From: JAKACU01 sp021821185
GTDB lineage: Bacteria > Bacillota > Bacilli > Alicyclobacillales > SLC66
Assembly: GCA_027343965.1 (NCBI GenBank)
Contig: DAHWJX010000018.1
Span: forward strand, 1 to 29,563
Direction of reading: 5' to 3'
DNA length: 29,563 bases
The notes under the pieces: generated by a model
What the model saw: only the letters and a program-made list of their open reading frames with translations
The model's database searches: none
What the model was told of the DNA's origin: nothing
In this document: piece by piece, positions 8,080 to 15,726 of the stretch
Position numbering within the stretch: the stretch's first letter is position 1
Layout of the letters: every line of letters starts with the position of its first letter
Position numbers and translations under genes: made by a program

Positions 8080-9009
8080 CTAAACTTCGATATTGACGAT
8101 TCTTCGAATGATGGTCATGCCGATAATTTGCCCTATTATCGCAATGAACAGCATGAAAAGCCCCATACCTGATGTAAATAAGGAAACGATATAGACCGCA
8201 TTAAAAAGGTACAGAAGAATTCCTATCGTTGGCGTAAGCGCCATAAAAATCCACATGGATAAACGTCCCTGCGCAGTCAAGGTACGAATCTCACCTTGGA
8301 TGCGTATCCGTTCACGAATCGTATCACCGGCAATTTCCAGCACCTCGGCTAAATTCCCACCAACTTGGCGCTGAATTAAGATCGCATTGATAATCAAGCT
8401 AAAGTCAAGCGATTGAATCCGATGATCCGCATGAGCCAACGCATCCTCGATAGAGATGCCAAAAGACATTTCACGTAGCATGCGACGAAATTCATCAGCT
8501 AATCTACCTTTTGTTTCTTGCGATAAGATATCGACCGTTTGTAAAAAAGAATACCCTGCTCGTAACGCCCCGGACGCGATAGTTACCATATCGCCAAGGC
8601 CTTCTTCAAGATCCCGAATACGTAATTTACGACGACGGACTAACCAAAATCGATAACCAAGCACAAGAACCAAACCTACCAGTACGACACCAAAAACTCC
8701 GTGAAATAGAAACCACCCCACGATCATCATCATAAGACATAAGAGAGCGACTGTCTGGACCTCTTTAACCGTTAGCGTAACACCAACACTATCCAAATCT
8801 TTTTTTACTCGCTGAACAAGATAAGATGATAAATACCTCTTTTTCACACCGTCTCTTGCAACTATCTCCGATCTTTGCGCCTCTTTCACTTCATCTTGAT
8901 ACGTAACGGCAAATACACGTTCACGTAGACGAACCGGTTGCCAAAAAATCATGGTTAGAGCACCATACGCTGCCATTGTGACACTAATAAAAACAAGCAG
9001 TGCAATCAC
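8080..9009 (-). CDS. tadB: Tad pilus inner-membrane platform protein TadB
   Basis: The protein has 309 residues with an N-terminal membrane helix (about 3-24) and a second hydrophobic pair near 87-122. A T2SSF domain follows with GALRAGYSFLQTVDIL, the EFRRMLREMSFG segment and QRQVGGNLAEVL. Two further hydrophobic segments lie near the C terminus (about 250-300). This is the TadB layout; with TadC it forms the core platform of the Tad secretion system. The GTG start at 9007-9009 overlaps the TGA of tadA in a GTGA arrangement, which indicates translational coupling. It lies 25 bases upstream of tadC. Confidence 0.92.
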   Translation of the reverse strand: MIALLVFISVTMAAYGALTMIFWQPVRLRERVFAVTYQDEVKEAQRSEIVARDGVKKRYLSSYLVQRVKKDLDSVGVTLTVKEVQTVALLCLMMMIVGWFLFHGVFGVVLVGLVLVLGYRFWLVRRRKLRIRDLEEGLGDMVTIASGALRAGYSFLQTVDILSQETKGRLADEFRRMLREMSFGISIEDALAHADHRIQSLDFSLIINAILIQRQVGGNLAEVLEIAGDTIRERIRIQGEIRTLTAQGRLSMWIFMALTPTIGILLYLFNAVYIVSLFTSGMGLFMLFIAIIGQIIGMTIIRRIVNIEV

Positions 9010-10415
9010 TCGAAGTCACCACCATGTACCAAGGATTTTTCATCACGAAACCAAGCCATGACCATAGGAGCTCCTTGCTCTTTCATACGTTCTACGCAAT
9101 GGGGAACGACACCGGAAGGGCGATGTCGGCCCAGTACGATACCGTCAGGTCCACGTCCTGTTTGTTCAAAAACAAATACGTCTTGCAAGGTGATTTGCTC
9201 CCCTTCCATACCAAGTACTTCCGTGATGTGCGTAATGCGACGTTTACCATCGGGCATTCTCGCCTGGTGCACGATCAATTGAACAGCCGACGCAATTTGT
9301 TCCCTGATGGCCCGAGACGGCAACTCCATACCTGCCATCATCACCATCGTTTCCAAACGGCGCACCATATCACGAGGTGAGTTGGCGTGACCTGTGGTCA
9401 ACGATCCATCATGTCCAGTGTTCATCGCCTGGAGCATGTCGAGCGCCTCTGATCCACGAACTTCACCAACCACAATGCGGTCAGGACGCATGCGTAAAGC
9501 ATTTTTCACTAAATCACGAATCGTAACCGTACCTTTACCTTCTACATTAGCGGGTCGTGTTTCTAAAGCAACGAGATGTTTCTGACGCAAGCGCAATTCA
9601 GCAGCATCCTCAATGGTCAATATTCGCTCATCTTCGCCGATAAAACTCGATAGCACGTTAAGTGTTGTCGTTTTGCCAGAACCTGTTCCCCCTGAGATCA
9701 CGATGTTCACCCGAGCAGTGATGGCACTTTTCAGAAACTCTGCCATAGCAGGTGTTAGCGTTCCTTTGGAAATTAAATCAGTGACTTCTAGAGGAGTTGA
9801 AGCAAATTTTCGGATTGTCAGGCATGGCCCTTTTAATGCTAGAGGCGGAATAATGGCATGCACACGCGAACCATCTGGCAATCGCGCATCGACGTACGGT
9901 GTAGCTTCATCGATGCGACGACCAATAGGCGATACAATCTTTTCAATGATACGCATAACATGTTCGTCATCTTTAAATTGGGCCTGCGTCTCCTCAATTT
10001 TTCCCTGTCGTTCCACGTATACCAGATCATGGGCAACCACCATGATCTCACTAACCGAATCATCGCGAAGCAACCCATCGATCGGTCCGTACCCTGAAAT
10101 CTCTGCCGTCAATTCATCCAACAAAGTATCTTGATCCGTTTTTGTTAAAACGACTTGTTCCTTCATCAAGAAATTTTCGAAAAGTTGTGAAAGCTCGACG
10201 TGATCTTCTCTTTGTGTGAGATCGTCTACCAATTGAACATGGGCTTTCGCCTTAATCTGAGCTAACAAAATGGAAGAACCCGAGGTCGTATCCTTAGGTC
10301 GATTTGGCACTTCCCTTTGAACGATGTCTACGGTTTCAACCGTTTCTAACACGCGATATTCCAAAGATGAATTAGCAGCATTTCGCGTGCGTTCCATTCG
10401 TTGCAAAAGTGACAT
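9006..10415 (-). CDS. tadA: Tad pilus assembly ATPase TadA (CpaF family)
   Basis: This 469-residue cytoplasmic secretion ATPase of the VirB11/PilT superfamily drives Flp pilus extension and, in some systems, retraction. Walker A is GGTGSGKTT (242-250), the Walker B-type motif is RIVVGEVRG (313-321), and the His box is HDGSLTTGHAN (335-345). The N-terminal 100 residues form the usual helical domain preceding the core. The ATG at 10413-10415 has a GAGGTGA ribosome site. The gene starts six bases after the cpaE stop and overlaps tadB. All catalytic motifs are intact. Confidence 0.96.
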   Translation of the reverse strand: MSLLQRMERTRNAANSSLEYRVLETVETVDIVQREVPNRPKDTTSGSSILLAQIKAKAHVQLVDDLTQREDHVELSQLFENFLMKEQVVLTKTDQDTLLDELTAEISGYGPIDGLLRDDSVSEIMVVAHDLVYVERQGKIEETQAQFKDDEHVMRIIEKIVSPIGRRIDEATPYVDARLPDGSRVHAIIPPLALKGPCLTIRKFASTPLEVTDLISKGTLTPAMAEFLKSAITARVNIVISGGTGSGKTTTLNVLSSFIGEDERILTIEDAAELRLRQKHLVALETRPANVEGKGTVTIRDLVKNALRMRPDRIVVGEVRGSEALDMLQAMNTGHDGSLTTGHANSPRDMVRRLETMVMMAGMELPSRAIREQIASAVQLIVHQARMPDGKRRITHITEVLGMEGEQITLQDVFVFEQTGRGPDGIVLGRHRPSGVVPHCVERMKEQGAPMVMAWFRDEKSLVHGGDFE

Positions 10416-10421
10416 GTCGCA

Positions 10422-11633
10422 TCACCTCGCCTTTAAGGAGAATCGTCGAAAGAAGGTAGTTTTGATTTTGTCGCGTGCTATTCTCGTTTCCGTTGAAGTG
10501 ATTTTTTGAGCGATATATTGAATATCATGCACTATGCGTGCGCGTTTTGTTTGTAAGACAACCGGGATACCAAGATTGATAGCGGCACTCGTTGCCAACG
10601 AGTCAAACCCAATCGTGCTGTACGTCTCAAGAGACAATACCTCTTGCGCCATAGTTCCAGGCAATGTACCGCGCTCGACATAGAGACTTTTCCATAATGT
10701 CAAGTCATACCCGAGTGCCTTTATAACGTTCAGCATACGGCGATTATCTCGCACGCTGGCAAGATCCGCCGTGCTGACAAGAAATACATCATCAGCCGCA
10801 TCGATAGCTGAAAAAAACATATCCTGTAACGGATTTGCCGTATCGACAATCACATAATCAAAATCCTTTCGCAATGTTCGCAGTAACCCTTGAATAAAAT
10901 TTGGCGTAATGTATTCGCCTTGTTCCACAGCAGTAGGTGCTGGTAGGACATACAATCCTGTTTCATGACAAGTGAGATACGTATGAACAACTTCAGCATA
11001 ACCCTGACCCTCAAGGAGCAACGTGTAAATTGTCCGTTGTGTATCCGATATGCCTAAGAGCGTTGTCACATCGCCAAACGCTAGATCAAGATCAATGAGC
11101 ACCACACTTTTACCTCGGCGTACTAACTCAACGCCAAGATTGACGCTCAGCATAGTTTTACCGACACCACCTTTTGCGCTTACAAAAGCCATAATTCGCG
11201 ATCTTGTTTTAAAATGATCGGTTAAGATGGCTGAGGTGGCAACACGTCTTTGCTGTTCATCACGAGAATATACGTTACGAATGGCCGTTAGCATACTTTC
11301 TGCACTAAATGGCTTTAGTAGGTATTCCTTAGCGCCTGCCTGCAAAGCTCGCTTTAAAGCCTGAAATTCCTCTTGAACTGAAACAATGACCACTGAAACA
11401 TCCGGTAATGTATCAGCGATTTTTTGCGTAGCTTCAATACCATCCATCACTGGCATATTGATATCCATAAGGACGATATCCGGTTTGAAAGAGGCAGCCA
11501 TTTCACACGCTTCTTTGCCGTTGACCGCTTCCCCGACAATCTCTATATCACGGGCATAACTTAACAACATTCGTTCCGTGTCACGAATCTCTTTCGCATC
11601 ATCAACGAGAAGAACCTGAATCTTTTGCGCCAT
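10422..11633 (-). CDS. cpaE: CpaE/TadZ-like protein: receiver domain plus MinD-type ATPase
   Basis: CpaE/TadZ proteins mark the site of Tad pilus assembly. Of 403 residues, 1-120 form a response-regulator receiver domain with a complete phosphorylation site: the acidic pair D11/D12, D57 as phosphoacceptor, S85 and K107. Residues 146-390 form a MinD/ParA-like ATPase with the deviant Walker A KGGVGKT (154-160) and DLDLAFGDVTTLLG. The ATG at 11631-11633 has GGGAGGTG upstream; the frame extends to an upstream TTG that lies on that ribosome site, so I reject it. Many Tad ATPases have a degenerate receiver; this one keeps the phosphorylation residues, so it may be controlled by a kinase. Confidence 0.92.
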   Translation of the reverse strand: MAQKIQVLLVDDAKEIRDTERMLLSYARDIEIVGEAVNGKEACEMAASFKPDIVLMDINMPVMDGIEATQKIADTLPDVSVVIVSVQEEFQALKRALQAGAKEYLLKPFSAESMLTAIRNVYSRDEQQRRVATSAILTDHFKTRSRIMAFVSAKGGVGKTMLSVNLGVELVRRGKSVVLIDLDLAFGDVTTLLGISDTQRTIYTLLLEGQGYAEVVHTYLTCHETGLYVLPAPTAVEQGEYITPNFIQGLLRTLRKDFDYVIVDTANPLQDMFFSAIDAADDVFLVSTADLASVRDNRRMLNVIKALGYDLTLWKSLYVERGTLPGTMAQEVLSLETYSTIGFDSLATSAAINLGIPVVLQTKRARIVHDIQYIAQKITSTETRIARDKIKTTFFRRFSLKAR

Positions 11634-11637
11634 GTCA

Positions 11638-12393
11638 TCACCTCCCAAGTACCGTGCTGTCGGTGACGACAGGGCTGGTCGCTAAAGCGTTACGATTTGA
11701 GGCGGATTGTAGCAACAAGTCCAGTTCTCCATAAGCGTTGACAAAGCCGATTTGCTGGGCGACCTGTGGCGTGACAGCCAAAACCACCGTTGCCGAGTTA
11801 GCGATCGATGACGTGGCATTTGGCGATGGAACGTTGGCTTGAGTTTGACCCGTTGTAGCAAGTGTTGGTGCAGAGAGCACTTGAATATTTTGAGCAATAA
11901 TGCGTGCGGCATCACTATGAGTTCCCGTGTATTCTTTGCTAAGAACCGCCAAGATAGCAACGTGATCACCAGGCAAAATGTCGCCTCCCGCGTCATTAAC
12001 GACATTATAGACGACGCTCATCGCTAGAAGTCCAGGTGGTACATGATCAGAAAGTCGTGGTGATGAGGATGTAGACGTAAGCATAGGCGCTACGATTTGT
12101 TGCCCTCGATAGATAGGTTGATTTGCGATCTTGCCTAGCACACCCTGCAAATTGACAAGAGCACCTGACTCTTTACCTAACGCCGGAACGAAAGTCACCG
12201 TGACCATCGTCGCATTGATATGAGCACCGGCAACCATGTCTTTCGTCGCCATCACCACAGGAACTTCATGGATGCCTTGCCGTTGCTTTTGCACCACCGC
12301 GTTGATTTGCCCTTGCACCACGAGAGCCGTCAGTAAGGCTAGCATCACTGACCCTGCAAAAAGTAGCCATGACAGACGTTTTTGTTTATGCAC
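11638..12393 (-). CDS. cpaB: Tad pilus assembly protein CpaB/RcpC
   Basis: The 251 residues start with a short basic segment and one membrane helix (LLFAGSVMLALLTALVV). A SAF domain follows (VPVVMATKDMVAGAHI, then PIYRGQQIV), and then the RcpC/CpaB domain with LLAMSVVYNVVNDAGG, DILPGDHVAILAV and a C-terminal ELDLLLQ segment. In Gram-negatives CpaB modulates the secretin; in Firmicutes it is a membrane-anchored extracytoplasmic Tad component. The frame is open to a GTG at 12418-12420. The GTG at 12391-12393 has GGAGGG seven bases upstream and gives a normal N terminus, so I use it. Confidence 0.88.
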   Translation of the reverse strand: MHKQKRLSWLLFAGSVMLALLTALVVQGQINAVVQKQRQGIHEVPVVMATKDMVAGAHINATMVTVTFVPALGKESGALVNLQGVLGKIANQPIYRGQQIVAPMLTSTSSSPRLSDHVPPGLLAMSVVYNVVNDAGGDILPGDHVAILAVLSKEYTGTHSDAARIIAQNIQVLSAPTLATTGQTQANVPSPNATSSIANSATVVLAVTPQVAQQIGFVNAYGELDLLLQSASNRNALATSPVVTDSTVLGR

Positions 12394-12420
12394 GGTACAT
12401 CCCTCCGCAGCGAACTTCAC

Positions 12421-13311
12421 CTAGTGTGTTAGGTGAACCCCATAAAGTCCAAATTCTGTCGATGATCCAACGATACCCGGAACCACAAGTTGTTTGAATC
12501 GTCCCACGATTTGTTGGTGTCCCCCGCTCGAAGTCAAGCCGTCAATATAAAAGGCTGCAAACCCAATGACCGTCACAGTTCCTTTGCCATCTGGCCAAGG
12601 CCCCGCGATGACAGGCAAGAGCATCATGCGAGGGCTTGTCTCGGTGGCCGTCTGAAAAGAATCGGCGACACCTTGCTGCAAGCGATATAAAATAGCAGTT
12701 CGCACAGGACCATCCATAACACCTGTCTCCGTGGTTAACGAGTCACCGACGGCGATCGTTCCTGGATAGCCATACATCAAATTTTGCTCTAACGTGGAGG
12801 CCCCATTGCCCCCCAGTGCCAAGAAACCATAGTTGCCTGTCGACCCAACACCTGCACCTTGAGATAGTGAGTAGGATTTTCCATACGTAAAATTTTGCTG
12901 TTCAACAGCCAAGGGCACAAAGCCAGTTCCCTTTTGCAATGCGCCAACAGAAGCTGTCGATGAAGCAGAAATAATAGCTTGTGTGTCGCCAAAAACCCGG
13001 GCGAAATACAACGGTACTGTTTGAGTGCGGGACACAGTGACTGAGCCTACTACTGAATTGACATCAACGTGATCGGCTTGTTCATGATTTTGTTCGACGT
13101 ACGATAAGGCTGCAGTTTGTGCCGCATTGGTGCCTGCAAAAAATTGCTCTGCACCGGCTAAGGCTCCCGCATCAAGAGCATTCGCCAACTTGGTTTGCTC
13201 AAAAAAAACAACGCCGACATCTGTGACTAAAGCGATGGCCGACAACAGGACTACCATAGCAAGCGCGGTAAAAACGGCAATATTACCTGTGTCATCTCGC
13301 CAAGTAATCAT
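12421..13311 (-). CDS. tadG: TadG-like pilus/pseudopilin-associated protein
   Basis: This 296-residue protein has an N-terminal TadG-type segment: RDDTGNIAVFTALAMV continues into a membrane helix. Then comes FFEQTKLANALDAGALAGAEQ, the hallmark of the Tad/TadG N-terminal domain. The remainder is extracellular, rich in Gly, Ser, Thr and Val, with no cysteine. The ATG at 13309-13311 has GGAG eight bases upstream; a GTG at 13318-13320 overlapping the tadE stop is the alternative. It sits between tadE and cpaB. The C-terminal half does not match a known domain, as is common in TadG. Confidence 0.85.
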   Translation of the reverse strand: MITWRDDTGNIAVFTALAMVVLLSAIALVTDVGVVFFEQTKLANALDAGALAGAEQFFAGTNAAQTAALSYVEQNHEQADHVDVNSVVGSVTVSRTQTVPLYFARVFGDTQAIISASSTASVGALQKGTGFVPLAVEQQNFTYGKSYSLSQGAGVGSTGNYGFLALGGNGASTLEQNLMYGYPGTIAVGDSLTTETGVMDGPVRTAILYRLQQGVADSFQTATETSPRMMLLPVIAGPWPDGKGTVTVIGFAAFYIDGLTSSGGHQQIVGRFKQLVVPGIVGSSTEFGLYGVHLTH

Positions 13312-13316
13312 GATCG

Positions 13317-13709
13317 TCACTCCACTCGCATCGTCGTTGCAGCAGTGATCGTCAGCGGACTTTGCAAAAAAATACTTAGTGGCGGGTCTAACGTCACAGG
13401 ATACGAGATCGATACTGTCACGGGATCACCGCTTACACGCTCACTAGCGACTGGGGTGATCACCACATGCAATAAATCTACGTGCAACACGGCTACATCT
13501 TGATCGATCACCTGCTTGAGTTGTAGATCATTGTCCCCGATGCTCGCATACCGCGCCGCATCCCTGGCGGCTTCTTGCAGCACTAAATCCGTCATAAAGA
13601 GCTTGCCAAAATCAAAAATCGCAATCAAAATCAACAACAATATAGGTAATACGATAGAAAATTCGACTAAAGACTGGCCGGAATCATCGAGAATCCATAG
13701 CGATTTCAC
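13317..13709 (-). CDS. tadE: TadE-like pseudopilin
   Basis: The 130-residue protein carries a Tad-type prepilin signal near the N terminus: DDSGQSLVEFSIVLPILL, with Gly11 as the probable -1 residue and Glu16 at +5. A hydrophobic helix follows, then FDFGKL and EAARDAARYAS, which is typical of TadE. It is expected to be processed by a prepilin peptidase and to act as a minor pseudopilin. The GTG start at 13707-13709 has a GGTGGG ribosome site. It is the first gene after the pilin attenuator and its stop overlaps the possible GTG start of tadG. Confidence 0.92.
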   Translation of the reverse strand: MKSLWILDDSGQSLVEFSIVLPILLLILIAIFDFGKLFMTDLVLQEAARDAARYASIGDNDLQLKQVIDQDVAVLHVDLLHVVITPVASERVSGDPVTVSISYPVTLDPPLSIFLQSPLTITAATTMRVE

Positions 13710-13738
13710 GATTTCCCACCCCTTTAGCCGTTATTACG

Positions 13739-13770
13739 AAAAAGGAGAACAGCATATCAGCCTGCTCTCC
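13739..13770 (-). terminator. Attenuator-like terminator between flp pilin and tadE
   Basis: On the reverse strand GGAGAGCAG (13762-13770) pairs over nine base pairs, one G-U, with CTGTTCTCC (13744-13752) around a nine-base loop, and TTTTT (13739-13743) follows. It lies right after the pilin stop and before tadE. Partial termination here would give more pilin than assembly proteins. Confidence 0.82.
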
Positions 13771-13784
13771 CGTCCATGCAAAGC

Positions 13785-13997
13785 TTAGACTTGGGTCGTG
13801 ATGGACTTAAAGACATTGCCCAACCCGCCACCAAGGAGGGTCAAGGCACCAATTAGCACAACCGCAATTAACGCAATAATGAGTCCATACTCAACCATGC
13901 CTTGTCCACGATCATCTGAGAATTTTGCTTGTACCCATGCGACGCTGTTAATCGCATGATCCGATACCGACGATAAAAAGTTGTTCCACGGTTTCAT
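13785..13997 (-). CDS. flp: Flp-type major pilin (Tad system)
   Basis: The 70-residue prepilin has a long basic/polar leader of 31 residues. The Tad cleavage region is GQGMVEYGLIIALIAVV: Gly31 is -1, Glu36 is +5 and Tyr37 is +6, as in Flp pilins. The mature pilin would be 39 residues, mostly one hydrophobic helix ending in FKSITTQV. An ATG at 13995-13997 has GGGAG upstream. It is the first structural gene of the pilus cluster and is isolated by a terminator on each side, which suggests separate and high expression. No clear promoter could be identified between 13998 and 14062. No prepilin peptidase gene is present in this window. Confidence 0.93.
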   Translation of the reverse strand: MKPWNNFLSSVSDHAINSVAWVQAKFSDDRGQGMVEYGLIIALIAVVLIGALTLLGGGLGNVFKSITTQV

Positions 13998-14062
13998 AAA
14001 TACTCAGCTCCCCTTCTTTTTCGCTGTACTTGCGAGTGGTCTCTACCTGTATGTAGTGTAAG

Positions 14063-14095
14063 AAAAAGAGTGCTTTACCACGAGGGCAAGCACTC
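14063..14095 (-). terminator. Terminator after the response regulator gene
   Basis: On the reverse strand GAGTGCTT (14088-14095) pairs with AAGCACTC (14068-14075), followed by TTTTTCTT. It separates the two-component system from the pilin gene by a conventional intrinsic terminator. Leaky readthrough or a promoter after it must supply pilin transcription. Confidence 0.85.
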
Positions 14096-14124
14096 CTATC
14101 TTTACATGGGAGAAAACTCCTAGA

Positions 14125-14829
14125 TCAAGACGTAGACATACAGATCATTGCAGTCTGTTCGTTTACCAGATGTTCGGATAAAGCGAGCACCACCGCTTTC
14201 GTTCGATTAGGGACACCAAGTTTTTGCAAGATATTCGTCGTATGATTGCGCGCTGTTTTGCTCGTAATCACAAGGGCAGTGGCAATCTCGTCATTATCAT
14301 AACCTGCCACCATTAACCGCAAGACGTCGACTTCTCGCTTGGTTAGCGCATAATGATCAGGCGTATTGCTTACTCTAGTTGACTTGATCACCCCATGTTT
14401 ACTTTCAACCAGGGCATCCATCATAAAACCATGCAACCGAAAGTCAAGATAGCGACCTCCCTTAGCAAGTATCGTAATGGCCATAAAGAGCGTAGGAGCA
14501 TCAGTATCTTTTAACATATAACCTTGAACGCCAGCATCAATTGCATCAAGGACAAGATCTTTACTATCATGATTTGTCAAAATCAAAATGGGAGTCACAA
14601 TACCTAGTGTTCTAATCTCCTTGGCTGTATCGATGCCTGATTGATCTGGCAGCCCGACATCAAGTAAAATCACATCAACCTTCAGTGTGCGCAAAACAGA
14701 AAGCGTTTCTTTCGCATCACGGGTGGTTTTTGCGACAACACACGTCCCGCTATACGACAGCAATGCCTCAATTCCACTGACGAACAGAGACTGATCGTCT
14801 GCCACTAGGACTTGAATCACATCATTCAT
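14125..14829 (-). CDS. NarL/LuxR-family response regulator
   Basis: The 234-residue protein has a receiver domain (residues 5-120) with acidic pair D11/D12, phosphoacceptor D57 in ILLDVGLP, Thr in ILILTNHD and Lys in GYMLKD. A linker leads to a LuxR-type helix-turn-helix (about 165-228: LTKREVDVLRLMVAG, NDEIATALVITSKTARNH, LQKLGV). It is a DNA-binding transcription activator or repressor of the LiaR/DegU type. Its start overlaps the kinase gene by eight bases, so the two form a pair. The neighbouring pilus genes are the likely targets; this is inference. Confidence 0.92.
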   Translation of the reverse strand: MNDVIQVLVADDQSLFVSGIEALLSYSGTCVVAKTTRDAKETLSVLRTLKVDVILLDVGLPDQSGIDTAKEIRTLGIVTPILILTNHDSKDLVLDAIDAGVQGYMLKDTDAPTLFMAITILAKGGRYLDFRLHGFMMDALVESKHGVIKSTRVSNTPDHYALTKREVDVLRLMVAGYDNDEIATALVITSKTARNHTTNILQKLGVPNRTKAVVLALSEHLVNEQTAMICMSTS

Positions 14830-15493
14830 GGTAGACGACTCCCATCATAGCCGCTTGGCGTTCAAGCGGCAAAGAAACCGTCACGGTCGTTCCCTGACCA
14901 ACTACAGATTCAATCTGCACATCCGCATCCAGTAACCGAGCACGCTCATGTAAACCCGTGAGACCAAATCCCAGTAGGAGAGTATCCTCTGTCCGAAAAC
15001 CGACACCATCGTCATGAACACGAGCTGTCAACGCATGTTTCTGATACGACACGTGCACATCAATCTGTGAGGCGTGGGCATGTTTTAAGCTATTGGTAAT
15101 GCATTCTTGAACCATACGAAAGAAGGCTACACCCAGTAGATCAGGCAACGGACCGATGATCGACTCAGGAAAAATCGTCACGGGAATGCGTGTAAGATAC
15201 TGGCAACGCTGTGCGTAGGTCTCTAAAGCACTGATTAGACCCGTTTCGGCAATCTCCACAGGTCGCAAATCATAGATCATACGCCGTAGCTCGCCGACTG
15301 ACGTACGCATCAAATCTTGAATACGCGCAATTTCTGGCAGTACTTTTTCAGGACTGTATTTGATCATCTCTTTAACAACTTCAAGCCGCATCGTCAAATT
15401 CGTCAACAATTGCGCGGGCCCATCATGAATGTCACGCGCCAGTCGTTTTCTTTCTTCCTCAATCGCTTCAATGGCCATCGTTTTATCATCCAC
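14822..15493 (-). CDS. Soluble sensor histidine kinase, DesK/DegS (HisKA_3) family
   Basis: At 223 residues it is reduced to the catalytic core. The HisKA_3 dimerisation motif EEERKRLARDIHDGPAQ places the phosphorylated His at residue 23. The ATPase domain follows with FFRMVQECITNSLKHAHA (N box), HDDGVGF and GFGLTGLHERA. There is no membrane helix and no PAS or GAF input domain, only about 11 residues before the helical core. The GTG at 15491-15493 has a very strong AGGAGGTG ribosome site seven bases upstream. The input must come from a partner protein, from the cytosol, or only from expression level set by the leader. It forms a pair with the NarL-type regulator downstream. Confidence 0.9.
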   Translation of the reverse strand: MDDKTMAIEAIEEERKRLARDIHDGPAQLLTNLTMRLEVVKEMIKYSPEKVLPEIARIQDLMRTSVGELRRMIYDLRPVEIAETGLISALETYAQRCQYLTRIPVTIFPESIIGPLPDLLGVAFFRMVQECITNSLKHAHASQIDVHVSYQKHALTARVHDDGVGFRTEDTLLLGFGLTGLHERARLLDADVQIESVVGQGTTVTVSLPLERQAAMMGVVYHE

Positions 15494-15500
15494 AAGGCTT

Positions 15501-15642
15501 CACCTCCTAGCATATCGATCATAAAATTTTGCAAGCCAAACTCCCCTTCTGCAGACAGGAGGGGTAACAAAATTCATGGACATAAGATTATTCATAGCGA
15601 ATCACCACACTCGTGTGAATTCGCCGAAGTAAATCCTTCGGC
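15501..15642 (-). promoter_or_regulatory. Expression platform of the riboswitch (three hairpins before the kinase gene)
   Basis: After the aptamer three hairpins follow on the reverse strand. The first pairs GCCGAAG with CTTCGGC (15623-15642) and shares its 5' arm with the end of the aptamer. The second pairs GCGAAT with ATTCGC around a CACA/TGTG inner stem (15597-15624). The third pairs CCCCT with AGGGG (15543-15564). The third hairpin's CCTCCTG could alternatively pair with the kinase ribosome site TAGGAGG (15501-15510). No strong T-run follows any of them, so translational control looks more likely than termination. Confidence 0.5.
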
Positions 15643-15722
15643 AGCCTGGCTATCATGGCCCATAAAGGCTTTAGACCCAAGGCTTTGCGTCCTTTGGTTT
15701 CCCAAAGTTTGCCCTTAGCAAA
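15636..15722 (-). ncRNA. Cyclic-di-GMP-I riboswitch (GEMM-I aptamer)
   Basis: The reverse strand contains the hallmarks of the GEMM-I consensus in order. First comes AAGGGCAAAC. Then a hairpin CTTTGG-GAAA-CCAAAG supplies the GNRA tetraloop. Then GGACGCAAAGCC follows, the conserved core between the two helices. The second hairpin has TTGG...CCAGG pairing with the receptor-like GTCTAAAG, and the 3' end reads ATGATAGCCAGGCTGCC. The base before CAAAC is G, as in c-di-GMP-binding members and unlike the cGAMP-binding subclass. It starts only a few bases after the predicted transcription start and leads the kinase gene of the Tad locus. A covariance search was not possible here. Confidence 0.88.
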
Positions 15723-15726
15723 GTTA

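Noticed and set aside
9613..10134. Open frame of 173 codons on the plus strand inside tadA
   Set aside because: It is antisense to a well-conserved ATPase, has no ribosome site of note, and its composition mirrors the tadA codons.
13998..14062. A sigma-A promoter for the pilin gene
   Set aside because: TACACT-like boxes exist, but none has a -35 partner at a sensible distance.
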